Positions 1 through 5,792 of a DNA stretch of 12,702 bases are shown here, in pieces. The notes under the pieces were generated by a model, which did not search any database, was not told the origin of the DNA, and saw only the letters and a list, made by a program, of their open reading frames with translations. A program made the position numbers and the translations under genes. This stretch comes from Oscillospiraceae bacterium. Lineage in GTDB: Bacteria > Bacillota > Clostridia > Oscillospirales > Ruminococcaceae. The DNA is taken from NCBI GenBank assembly GCA_017394565.1, contig JAFPXW010000171.1, forward strand, positions 1-12,702. Reading direction: 5' to 3'. Each line of letters opens with the position of its first letter. The first letter of the stretch is position 1.

Positions 1-12
1 CGATTCACTCAT
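1..12 (-). CDS. Start of a leftward gene, truncated by the window edge (product unknown)
   Basis: Read on the minus strand, an ATG at 12-10 opens a frame beginning Met-Ser-Glu-Ser before the window ends. It is preceded by a strong Shine-Dalgarno sequence, TAAGGAGGT (minus strand, 27-19), six bases before the ATG, and by a consensus promoter at 136-108. Four codons say nothing about function. Its divergent pairing with an Xre-type regulator suggests it is that regulator's target, which is inference. Confidence 0.7.
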
Positions 13-79
13 AGTAATACCTCCTTAGTATGAAATGTGACAAAGTTTCGTTTGAACCAACAATCTCGATCGCCTTTTG

Positions 80-108
80 TATAAATATCCCATATCGGGA
101 TATTTATA
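80..108. promoter_or_regulatory. Perfect 12-bp palindrome, probable operator O1
   Basis: TATAAATATCCC (80-91) and GGGATATTTATA (97-108) are exact inverted repeats around the 5-bp spacer ATATC. The site covers the predicted start of the leftward transcript. Its length and position between divergent genes fit a dimeric HTH regulator's operator. It would also fold as an RNA hairpin at the 5' end of the leftward mRNA, so a leader-RNA role is an alternative. Confidence 0.65.
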
Positions 109-130
109 TTATACCACTATGGTATAATAT
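106..130. promoter_or_regulatory. Perfect 11-bp palindrome O2 with back-to-back extended -10 boxes
   Basis: ATATTATACCA (106-116) and TGGTATAATAT (120-130) are exact inverted repeats around CTA. Each arm contains TGGTATAAT, an extended -10 (TGnTATAAT): on the + strand at 120-128 for the HTH gene, on the - strand at 116-108 for the leftward gene. The rightward promoter has no recognisable -35 (100-105 is ATATTT), so it probably relies on the extended -10. Start would be near 135, leaving a leader of only about 16 nt. One bound protein could occlude both promoters. Confidence 0.62.
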
Positions 131-136
131 TGTCAA
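108..136 (-). promoter_or_regulatory. Consensus sigma-A promoter of the leftward gene
   Basis: On the minus strand the sequence reads TTGACA (136-131), a 17-bp spacer, then TATAAT (113-108), with TGG just before the -10 (an extended -10). Both hexamers match the sigma-70/sigma-A consensus exactly at ideal spacing. Transcription should begin near position 101, inside the left palindrome (80-108), so a protein bound there would block initiation. A promoter this strong next to palindromes suggests a normally repressed gene. Confidence 0.82.
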
Positions 137-150
137 GAGGTTTTTTCACT

Positions 151-378
151 ATGATGCTAAAAAGATTGAGGGAACTGCGAAAACAGCGGCACATTACCCA
201 ACAAAAACTGGCACTCGAACTTGACATGAGCCAGAATACGATCAGTCGTTACGAAAGCGGCGAACGGGAAGCAGATTATCAGACATTGATCTTGTTTGCG
301 GATTATTTTGATGTTTCCATTGATTATCTTTTGGAACGCACGGATTATCCGGTTTTTTACCGAAGAAAAGACGGATGA
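151..378 (+). CDS. Small Xre/Cro-family HTH transcriptional regulator
   Basis: A 75-residue protein that is almost entirely one HTH_3 (Cro/C1, Xre) DNA-binding domain. The motif runs over about residues 16-36 (TQQKLALELDMSQNTISRYE), followed by the family-typical E(x)GEREAD turn and the helix ending SIDYLLERTDY (residues 57-67). No sensor or catalytic domain is present, as in stand-alone repressors of phage, ICE and toxin-antitoxin modules and in stress regulators. AAGAGG at 135-140 lies 10 nt before the ATG at 151. A second ATG at 154 is possible, and an in-frame TTG at 130 lies too close to the -10 box to be transcribed. It diverges from the leftward gene, and the shared palindromes suggest autoregulation. 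It probably does not belong to the following translation operon, which has its own promoter. Assignment to the HTH family is secure; the target is inferred. Confidence 0.9.
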   Translation: MMLKRLRELRKQRHITQQKLALELDMSQNTISRYESGEREADYQTLILFADYFDVSIDYLLERTDYPVFYRRKDG

Positions 379-443
379 CACCCCGCTTGCCAACCTGCAC
401 AAAAGAACCCGTTCCCAAAGACTAAAATTATTTGAAAAAACAC

Positions 444-472
444 TTGATTTTTCCAGAAAAACGTGCTATAAT
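444..472 (+). promoter_or_regulatory. Main promoter of the rimP-nusA-infB operon
   Basis: TTGATT (444-449), a 17-bp spacer and TATAAT (467-472) form a near-consensus sigma-A promoter, with TGC before the -10 adding an extended -10 element. Transcription should start around 479, giving a leader of about 75 nt before rimP that contains the hairpin at 492-521. The stretch from 379 to 443, after the HTH gene, is AT-rich and holds no gene and no clear terminator. Confidence 0.85.
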
Positions 473-491
473 AGTATTGTAACATGATGAG

Positions 492-521
492 AAAGGGTCG
501 GACATAAAGGTTCGGCCCTTT
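492..521 (+). promoter_or_regulatory. Leader hairpin before rimP, candidate NusA-dependent attenuator
   Basis: A 12-bp stem forms between AAAGGGTCGGAC (492-503) and GTTCGGCCCTTT (510-521), with two G-U pairs and a six-base loop (ATAAAG). The 3' arm ends in TTTT then CAC, so the U-run is short and interrupted. This is the shape of a weak intrinsic terminator that needs NusA. In Bacillus subtilis the operon encoding NusA is autoregulated by NusA-dependent termination in its leader. Position and shape suggest the same here; that is inference. It could instead act only as a 5'-stabilising stem. Confidence 0.6.
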
Positions 522-554
522 TCACTTGCGATCAACACAGAAAGGAAAGGCGAT

Positions 555-1037
555 ATGAAGCTCAAAAAATTCGGCGGTACCGAACAGCGCATCTATGACC
601 TCATCGCGCCCGTTGTCACGGATCTTGGCTATCTCGTGTGGGACGTGCGCTACGAGAAGGAAGGCGCCAACTGGTACCTGCGCATCTTCATTGACAGCGA
701 AACAGACAGCATCAGCATCAACGACTGCGAGAAAGTCACCACGCCCGTCAGCGACCTGCTCGACGAAGCCGACCCCATTTCCCAGAGCTACATCCTGGAG
801 GTCAGCTCCGCAGGACTCGAAGCGGATCTGGTGCGCGAAAGCCATTTCGATGCGTGCCTCGGCAGCATGGTACGCGTCAAGTCCATCCGTCCCCTCGCAG
901 ACGGTTCGCGCGAGGTCGTCGGCGAACTCAAAGACTGGAGCAAGGACTCCGTGACGCTCCTCGTGAACGGCGAGGAACAGACTCTCGAAATGGCGGCACT
1001 TGCATTCGTGAAGCTGTATTTCGATTTTGATGCATAA
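555..1037 (+). CDS. rimP: Ribosome maturation factor RimP
   Basis: RimP assists cytoplasmic maturation of the 30S subunit, acting early on head assembly around S12. The 160-residue length is normal (about 150-160). The N-terminal alpha/beta domain covers about residues 1-85, with the family's YLVWDVRYE strand and the YILEVSS core strand. An SH3-like C-terminal domain follows from about residue 88 (MVRVKSIRPL through FVKLYFDFDA). The conserved SSPGLDRPL-type loop reads SSAGLEADL here, losing the usual Pro and Arg. AGGAAAGG (543-550) is 4 nt from the ATG. It is the first gene after the promoter and leader hairpin, directly before nusA, its usual place in Firmicutes. The identification rests on sequence pattern plus gene order. 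Confidence 0.94.
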   Translation: MKLKKFGGTEQRIYDLIAPVVTDLGYLVWDVRYEKEGANWYLRIFIDSETDSISINDCEKVTTPVSDLLDEADPISQSYILEVSSAGLEADLVRESHFDACLGSMVRVKSIRPLADGSREVVGELKDWSKDSVTLLVNGEEQTLEMAALAFVKLYFDFDA

Positions 1038-1049
1038 TCTCAGCAAAAG

Positions 1050-1110
1050 CGTGCCCTCCGGCACGAAATATCATCTCATAAAGGAAATGTGCTGCTAAGC
1101 GCGGCACATT
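1050..1110 (+). other. Two hairpins in the rimP-nusA gap
   Basis: The 100-nt gap holds two stems: CGTGCC (1050-1055) with GGCACG (1060-1065), loop CTCC; and AATGTGCTGC (1086-1095) with GCGGCACATT (1101-1110), loop TAAGC, with one G-U pair. Neither is followed by a U-run, so neither looks like an intrinsic terminator. They could be mRNA processing or stability elements that adjust NusA output relative to RimP. The nusA ribosome binding site at 1122-1126 lies just downstream and is not paired in these stems. Confidence 0.5.
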
Positions 1111-1137
1111 GGATCAAGTTTGGAGGAATGAAAATTC

Positions 1138-2379
1138 ATGGATAACAATTTCTTTGAAGCCCTCGCCGATCTCGGTACCGAGAACAGCGTGGACGCAGAT
1201 GTCGTCATTGAAAAGGTCAAGTCCGCAATGCAGAAGGCTGCACAGCGGATGTATCCCGACTGCAAGGAGTGTATTCGCGTGGATATTGATCCGGCGAAGA
1301 AGATCTTTGATGTCGTGCTGCTGCAGGAAGTCGTAGACGAAGAACCGTACAACGATACACAGGTCTACATCGACGAGGCACGCGCCATTGATCCGCACGC
1401 TTACGTCGGCGGTATCCTCGAGCGAAAGCTCGACATCGCAAAGTTCGGCAGAGCTTCCGCACAGTCTGCCAAGCAGTCCATCAAGGGCGACCTGCGCGAC
1501 ATCAACCGCGACCGTATTCTCGAGAAGTTCGAGTGTAAGGTCAAGGACATCATCACCGCGACCGTTACACAGGTCGAGCCGGGCAGAGGCAGTGCGACGC
1601 TAATGTATGACAAGACCGAACTGTATCTCCTCCGTCAGGAGCAGATCCCCGGCGAGGTGCTGCGCGAGGGCATGAGCATCAAGGTCTACGTCACCGACAT
1701 CGCGAACCGCAGCAAGAAGCCCATCATCAAGCTTTCCCGTGTTCACAGAGATCTCGTCAAGCGCCTCTTTGAACTGGAGGTTCCGGAAATTTACGACGGC
1801 ACGGTCGTTGTCAAGGCGATCTCCCGTGAGGCAGGCTCCCGTTCCAAGATCGCGGTACAGTCCCTCGATCCGAATGTGGATGCCATCGGCGCCTGCATCG
1901 GCCCGAAGCGTTCCCGTATCTCCGCCATCGTCAAGGAACTGAACGGCGAGAAGATCGACATCATCCCCTACAGCGAGGATCCGGCAGAGTTCATCTCCCG
2001 CGCCCTCGCTCCGGCAAAGGTTCTGGCGGTGCATATCATTGACAACGGCGAGGAAACCTTCTCCGAGCAGGAGAACGATCCCAGACAGCCCAAGCTTTCT
2101 GCGATCGCAGTCGTTCCGCATGACCAGCTTTCGCTCGCGATCGGCAACAAGGGACAGAACGCAAAGCTTGCTGCCAAGCTCACCGGCTGCAAGATCGACA
2201 TCAAGTCCGATCAGGAGGAATTTGAGATCCCTGCTCCCAAGCCGAAGATGGAGGAGGAACTGTTCTCGGATACCGTAAACGAGGACGAGGAGCTGTTCGC
2301 TGAGGAAGAAACCGCAGAAGCTGCACCGGAAACGGCTGAGACCACCGAGGAAGCAGCCTCTGAGGAAACCGCGGAGTAA
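1138..2379 (+). CDS. nusA: Transcription termination/antitermination protein NusA
   Basis: NusA binds RNA polymerase near the RNA exit channel and modulates pausing, intrinsic termination and antitermination. The 413 residues contain the RNAP-binding N-terminal domain (about 1-130), an S1 domain (about 131-200, ECKVKDIITATV through KLSRV), KH1 (with GACIGPKRSR near residues 251-260) and KH2 (AIGNKGQNAKLA, with IGNKGQ at 335-340). It lacks the two acidic repeat domains of the longer E. coli protein. Instead it ends in a low-complexity Glu/Ala/Thr tail (about 358-413), which makes it longer than the roughly 370-residue Bacillus form. GGAGG at 1122-1126 lies 11 nt before the ATG at 1138. It sits second in the operon and may repress its own operon through the leader hairpin at 492-521. 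The family call is firm; the role of the tail is unknown. Confidence 0.97.
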   Translation: MDNNFFEALADLGTENSVDADVVIEKVKSAMQKAAQRMYPDCKECIRVDIDPAKKIFDVVLLQEVVDEEPYNDTQVYIDEARAIDPHAYVGGILERKLDIAKFGRASAQSAKQSIKGDLRDINRDRILEKFECKVKDIITATVTQVEPGRGSATLMYDKTELYLLRQEQIPGEVLREGMSIKVYVTDIANRSKKPIIKLSRVHRDLVKRLFELEVPEIYDGTVVVKAISREAGSRSKIAVQSLDPNVDAIGACIGPKRSRISAIVKELNGEKIDIIPYSEDPAEFISRALAPAKVLAVHIIDNGEETFSEQENDPRQPKLSAIAVVPHDQLSLAIGNKGQNAKLAAKLTGCKIDIKSDQEEFEIPAPKPKMEEELFSDTVNEDEELFAEEETAEAAPETAETTEEAASEETAE

Positions 2380-2385
2380 GTTCAT

Positions 2386-2664
2386 ATGACACAAAAGAAG
2401 ATCCCGATGCGTCAGTGCATCGGATGCGGCGAGATGTTCCCGAAACGCGATCTGATCCGCGTTGTCAAGCCCAAGGAGGGCGAGATCTCGCTGGATTTTA
2501 CCGGAAAGCTCGCAGGACGCGGCGCTTACCTGTGCCGGAAGGCGGAATGTCTGAAGCTTGCACAGAAAAGCCGCCGCCTGGAGAAAAGCTTCTCCTGCCG
2601 GGTGTCGCCGGAGGTTTATGAGGTGATGGCAAATGCACTTGCAGAAGCTGACGGGAATTCTTAG
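2386..2664 (+). CDS. ylxR: YlxR/RnpM family RNA-binding protein (DUF448)
   Basis: A 92-residue basic protein of the YlxR (DUF448) family. The two family signatures are visible: the N-terminal RQCIGCGEMFPKRDLIRVV (residues 6-24) and the central GRGAYLCRKAEC (about 45-56), giving a Cys-rich compact fold. In B. subtilis the homologue (RnpM) binds the RNA subunit of RNase P and modulates its activity; assuming the same here is transfer by family. GGAG (2373-2376), inside the last codons of nusA, is 9 nt before the ATG, so translation is probably coupled to nusA. Its 3' end overlaps ylxQ by 32 nt. The nusA-ylxR-ylxQ-infB order matches the standard Firmicutes arrangement. Confidence 0.93.
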   Translation: MTQKKIPMRQCIGCGEMFPKRDLIRVVKPKEGEISLDFTGKLAGRGAYLCRKAECLKLAQKSRRLEKSFSCRVSPEVYEVMANALAEADGNS

Positions 2665-2968
2665 CATCTGCCGCAAAGCCGGCAAAATGGAGATCGGCTT
2701 TGCGCCCATGAAGGAAGCGATCCCGACCGGAAAGGTCAAGGGTGTCGTCACGGCATCCGACATCTCACCGAAAACCTATAAAGAAGTACAGTTTTACTGT
2801 CATAAAGCGAATATCCCTGTCTGCCCGATGCCCCTCCCGATGGAAACATTCGGCGGCGCGATCGGCAGAAAGGCGGCGGTGGCTGCCATTCTGGATGCAG
2901 GATTTTATGACAGGATTTCCCAGCTTTGCAGCGAAGCGCAGACGAACGCCGCAGAGCAGTCAGAATAG
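2633..2968 (+). CDS. ylxQ: YlxQ, L7Ae/L30e/S12e/Gadd45-family protein
   Basis: A 111-residue protein with the L7Ae-like fold. The N-terminal LQKLTGILSICRKAGKMEIG (residues 3-22) matches the helix containing RKAGK typical of this family, followed by the KGVVTASDISPKTYKEVQFY segment. L7Ae relatives bind kink-turn RNA; the cellular role of YlxQ is not well established. The start at 2633 is inside ylxR in another frame, five nt after GAGGTGAT (2620-2627), and aligns with the usual N-terminus of the family, so the 32-nt overlap is probably real. Its TAG stop (2966-2968) overlaps the AGGAGG of infB. The last ten or so residues (SEAQTNAAEQSE) look like a disordered tail. Confidence 0.92.
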   Translation: MHLQKLTGILSICRKAGKMEIGFAPMKEAIPTGKVKGVVTASDISPKTYKEVQFYCHKANIPVCPMPLPMETFGGAIGRKAAVAAILDAGFYDRISQLCSEAQTNAAEQSE

Positions 2969-2982
2969 GAGGTTCATTGCCT

Positions 2983-5541
2983 ATGGCAAAGAAGATCAAG
3001 ATCTCGGAGGCAGCGAAGGATTTAAAGATCTCCGCAAAGGAGCTGGCAGCATTTCTCGAGGAAAAGGTCGGCGGTAAGAAGACCAGCAGCTCCTCGATGA
3101 GTGAGGAGGAGCTGAACCTCGCACTCGAGCATTACAGCCAGCAGGGGCAGGTCGAGAATTTTGACGGGTATTTTGCAACTCGCCACGATCCGCGCCCGGC
3201 AGCAGAGGAAAAGCCTGCCAAGCAGGAGAAGCCGGCAGAAAAGGCGGCTCCCAGGAAGGAAGAAAAGCCCGCAGAGAAGCCTGCATCTAAGAAGGAAGAA
3301 AAGCCCGCAGAGAAGGCGGCTGCTCCCAAGGCAGAAGAAAAGCCGGTCGAAAAGGCAGCTGCTCCCAAGACAGAAGAAAAGCCTGCCGAGACCGCTGCTG
3401 CACCGAAGGCTGAGGAAAAGCCGGCAGAAGCCCCGAAGAAGGAGCTTTCCTCCAAGCAGCGCAAGGAAGAAAAGAAGAAGGCAAAGCAGCCGCAGATCCA
3501 CGGTGAAAAGACGCGCCTTGGCGGCGTGATCGCCGAGGGCAAGACCGAGACACCGGAGCAGCGTCGTACTGTTGATACACGCGGCAGCTATGTAGACCTC
3601 GACAAGTACAACGAGCGCTATGAGCAGATCGCAGGCTCTGATAAGCGCCGCGACAATGCTTCCACCAAGAAGCAGAAGATCAACCAGAAGTCCGCACAGC
3701 GCAATAAGGCAAAGCAGGGCAGCCGCAAGCAGGAGACAGAGGCACAGCGCCTGTCCCGTATGGAGCTGGAGCGTGCAAGAAAGCAGCAGCTCAAGGTCAA
3801 GATCCCTGACACCATTCAGGTCGGCGAACTCGCTTCCCGTCTGAAGGTGAACGTCTCCAAGGTCATCGGCAAGCTCATGGGCCTGGGCGTGATGGCTTCC
3901 ATCAATGAGGAGATCGACTTCGATACCGCATCCCTCGTGGCTGAGGAGCTGGGCGCAAAGGTAGAGAAGGAAGTCGTTGTGACCATCGAGGAGCGACTCA
4001 TCGAGTCCGAGGAGCACGACGACGAGAACCAGCAGCCGCGTCCGCCGGTCGTTGTCGTTATGGGACACGTTGACCACGGCAAGACCTCCATCCTCGACCG
4101 CATCCGTCACGCCAATGTCACCGCTTCCGAGGCTGGCGGTATCACCCAGCACATCGGTGCATATCAGGTCAAGCATAACGACCAGGTCATCACATTCCTG
4201 GATACCCCTGGCCACGAGGCGTTCACCTCCATGCGTGCGCGTGGTGCGAATGTCACCGATATTGCGATCCTTGTCGTTGCGGCGGATGACGGCATCATGC
4301 CGCAGACCATCGAGTCCATCAACCACGCCAAGGCAGCCGGCACGACCGTGATCGTTGCCATCAACAAGATGGATAAGGAAGCAGCAAATCCTGACCGCGT
4401 CCTCCAGCAGCTCACCGAGCATGGTCTGGTTTGCGAGGAATGGGGCGGCGACACCATCTGCATCCCGGTTTCTGCAAAGACCGGTCAGGGTATCGACGAC
4501 CTGCTCGAAAACGTATTACTCGTTGCCGAGGTCAAGGAGCTGACGGCAAATCCCGACCGTCTTGCCAAGGGTACTGTCATCGAGGCAAGACTGGACAAGG
4601 GCAGAGGCCCGATCGCGACACTGCTCGTACAGAAGGGTACCCTCCATACCGGCGACATCATCATCGCAGGTACATCCGTTGGTAAAGTCCGCGTCATGAC
4701 CAACTATCGCGGCAAGCCCGTCAAGGAAGCCGGCCCGTCTGTTCCGGTCGAGATCACCGGTCTGGACGAAGTGCCGAGCGCAGGCGATATCTTCGATGCG
4801 GTTGAGGATGAGCGTCTGGCAAGAACCCTCGTGGAGCAGAGAAAGCATGAGCAGAAGGAGGCACTGTTCCAGTCCACTTCCACCAAGCTTACACTGGATA
4901 ACCTGTTCTCGCAGATCGAGGAAGGTCAGACCAAGGAACTGCCGATCATCGTCAAGGCTGACGTGCAGGGCTCTGCCGAGGCTGTCAAGGCGTCGCTGGA
5001 GAAGCTCTCCAATGACGAGGTGCGCGTGCGCGTCATCCATTCTGCCGTTGGTGCAGTCAAGGAGAGCGACGTGATGCTCGCAAACGCATCCAATGCCATC
5101 ATCGTCGGCTTCAATGTCCGCCCGGACAACGGCGCAGCCGAGAGTGCAGCGCGTGACGGCGTAGATATCCGCCTCTACAGAATCATTTACGATGCGATCG
5201 AGGAGATCACCACCGCAATGAAGGGTATGCTGGCGCCGAAGTTCCGTGAGGTGATCCTTGGTAAGGCAGAAGTCCGCGAGATCTACAAGATCTCCAGCGT
5301 TGGTACCGTTGCAGGTTCCTACGTTCTGGAGGGCAAGCTCACCAACAAGAGCATGATCCGTGTCGTTCGTGACGGTATCATCGTCGCAGATGACCATATC
5401 GCAGGTCTTCAGAGATTCAAGGATGCCGTGAAGGAAGTCGCTTCCGGTTATGAGTGCGGCATCTCGCTCGAAAAGTTCGCAGACATCAAGGCCGGCGATA
5501 TTTTCGAGGCATATATCATGGAGGAGTATCAGCCGGAGTAA
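2983..5541 (+). CDS. infB: Translation initiation factor IF-2
   Basis: IF2 is the GTPase that brings initiator fMet-tRNA to the 30S subunit and promotes 50S joining. The 852 residues contain an N-terminal IF2_N subdomain (1-65), a charged linker with an EEKPAEKAA-type repeat (75-153), a basic Lys/Arg/Gln-rich segment (155-270) and a second IF2_N-like subdomain (274-325). The G domain has GHVDHGKT (361-368), DTPGH (407-411), NKMD (461-464) and SAK (497-499). Domain II follows, then domain III (about 652-745) and the fMet-tRNA-binding C2 domain (about 746-852). All GTPase motifs are intact. The start is the ATG at 2983, ten nt after AGGAGG (2967-2972). An in-frame TTG at 2977 is only four nt from it and less likely. 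Internal in-frame starts giving a shorter IF2 isoform are possible but not evident. Confidence 0.97.
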   Translation: MAKKIKISEAAKDLKISAKELAAFLEEKVGGKKTSSSSMSEEELNLALEHYSQQGQVENFDGYFATRHDPRPAAEEKPAKQEKPAEKAAPRKEEKPAEKPASKKEEKPAEKAAAPKAEEKPVEKAAAPKTEEKPAETAAAPKAEEKPAEAPKKELSSKQRKEEKKKAKQPQIHGEKTRLGGVIAEGKTETPEQRRTVDTRGSYVDLDKYNERYEQIAGSDKRRDNASTKKQKINQKSAQRNKAKQGSRKQETEAQRLSRMELERARKQQLKVKIPDTIQVGELASRLKVNVSKVIGKLMGLGVMASINEEIDFDTASLVAEELGAKVEKEVVVTIEERLIESEEHDDENQQPRPPVVVVMGHVDHGKTSILDRIRHANVTASEAGGITQHIGAYQVKHNDQVITFLDTPGHEAFTSMRARGANVTDIAILVVAADDGIMPQTIESINHAKAAGTTVIVAINKMDKEAANPDRVLQQLTEHGLVCEEWGGDTICIPVSAKTGQGIDDLLENVLLVAEVKELTANPDRLAKGTVIEARLDKGRGPIATLLVQKGTLHTGDIIIAGTSVGKVRVMTNYRGKPVKEAGPSVPVEITGLDEVPSAGDIFDAVEDERLARTLVEQRKHEQKEALFQSTSTKLTLDNLFSQIEEGQTKELPIIVKADVQGSAEAVKASLEKLSNDEVRVRVIHSAVGAVKESDVMLANASNAIIVGFNVRPDNGAAESAARDGVDIRLYRIIYDAIEEITTAMKGMLAPKFREVILGKAEVREIYKISSVGTVAGSYVLEGKLTNKSMIRVVRDGIIVADDHIAGLQRFKDAVKEVASGYECGISLEKFADIKAGDIFEAYIMEEYQPE
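3205..3441 (+). repeat. Imperfect tandem repeat in the IF2 linker (about seven EEKPAEKAAAPK units)
   Basis: Residues 75-153 of IF2 repeat the motif (E)EKPAEKAAAPK(A/T) about seven times, with units of 7-13 residues. At the DNA level each unit has a core like GAAGAAAAGCCNGCNGAGAAG with synonymous variation, so the repeats are partly diverged and not freshly duplicated. This Lys/Glu/Pro/Ala region is predicted to be disordered and is the fastest-varying part of IF2. Unit number could differ between strains by slippage. Confidence 0.85.
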
Positions 5542-5574
5542 GTGCCATAAGCACTTATTGCAAAAGGCTTTTGC
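5540..5574 (+). other. Two short stems directly after infB
   Basis: AAGTGC (5540-5545) pairs with GCACTT (5551-5556) around CATAA, overlapping the last two bases of the infB stop codon. GCAAAA (5560-5565) pairs with TTTTGC (5569-5574) around GGC. Neither has a downstream U-run, so full termination is unlikely. They may protect the infB message from 3' exonucleases or slow the polymerase. Confidence 0.4.
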
Positions 5575-5613
5575 GGTGAGGAAGCTGACCGCTTGTTCAC
5601 CGCACGCTTCCTT
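5573..5613 (+). other. Hairpin with a competing pairing after infB
   Basis: GCGGTGA (5573-5579) pairs with TCACCGC (5597-5603), and an inner AAGC/GCTT pair (5582-5585 with 5591-5594) can stack above it. AGGAAGC (5579-5585) is also complementary to GCTTCCT (5606-5612), in an A-B-A'-B' order. The second pairing competes with the inner stem or would form a pseudoknot. No U-run follows. Confidence 0.4.
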
Positions 5614-5663
5614 CGATTGGGAGAAAGATTAGGGCGTTAGGAATTTGATTTGCAAGAAATAAA

Positions 5664-5695
5664 CAGACCTGTCCGCAGGGTTCTGCGGAGGTCTG
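5664..5695. other. GC-rich bulged hairpin in the infB-orphan gap
   Basis: CAGACCT (5664-5670) pairs with AGGTCTG (5689-5695), and CCGCAG (5673-5678) with CTGCGG (5683-5688), leaving a GT bulge and a GGTT loop. This gives 13 base pairs in all. On the + strand it is followed by AAATCATTT; on the - strand by TTTATTTC, which resembles a weak terminator tail, but no leftward gene ends here. It may be a processing or stability stem in the operon transcript. Confidence 0.5.
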
Positions 5696-5702
5696 AAATC
5701 AT

Positions 5703-5792
5703 TTAGGGCAATACCGCACAAAGGACAGCGCGTCAGATGCAAGCAGATGATGTGCTGAGCCGTCAGGCGGTCTTTGTGCGGTGTTGCCTTAG
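5703..5792. repeat. 90-bp inverted-repeat element, MITE-like, before the orphan gene
   Basis: The arms 5704-5723 (TAGGGCAATACCGCACAAAG) and 5772-5791 (CTTTGTGCGGTGTTGCCTTA) pair over 20 bp with two G-U pairs. The core of 48 bp between them has a weak CTGA/TCAG stem (5755-5766). Both ends carry TA, as expected of small non-autonomous elements moved by TA-targeting (IS630/Tc1-like) transposases. No protein is encoded inside. As RNA it would be a strong stem ending about 10 nt before the next ribosome binding site. Whether it is a dispersed repeat or a local regulatory stem needs a genome search. Confidence 0.55.

Noticed and set aside
130..150. N-terminally extended start (TTG at 130) for the HTH gene
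   Set aside because: It overlaps the predicted -10/start region, so it would not be in the transcript, and AAGAGG is well placed for the ATG at 151.
1050..1065. Intrinsic terminator after rimP
   Set aside because: The stem is only 6 bp and is followed by AAATATCATC, not a U-run. nusA clearly continues the operon.
1600..2763. 387-codon minus-strand frame spanning nusA, ylxR and ylxQ
   Set aside because: It crosses three well-supported + strand genes and reflects their biased third positions.
2926..2982. Upstream-extended start of infB
   Set aside because: The extension lies inside ylxQ, has no ribosome binding site, and adds residues not seen in IF2. ATG 2983 follows AGGAGG and gives the standard MAKK-type N-terminus.
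3022..4422. 466-codon open frame on the minus strand opposite infB
   Set aside because: It is a shadow of infB's codon bias and repetitive linker, with Leu/Cys-rich low-complexity translation. infB itself has intact GTPase motifs on the other strand.
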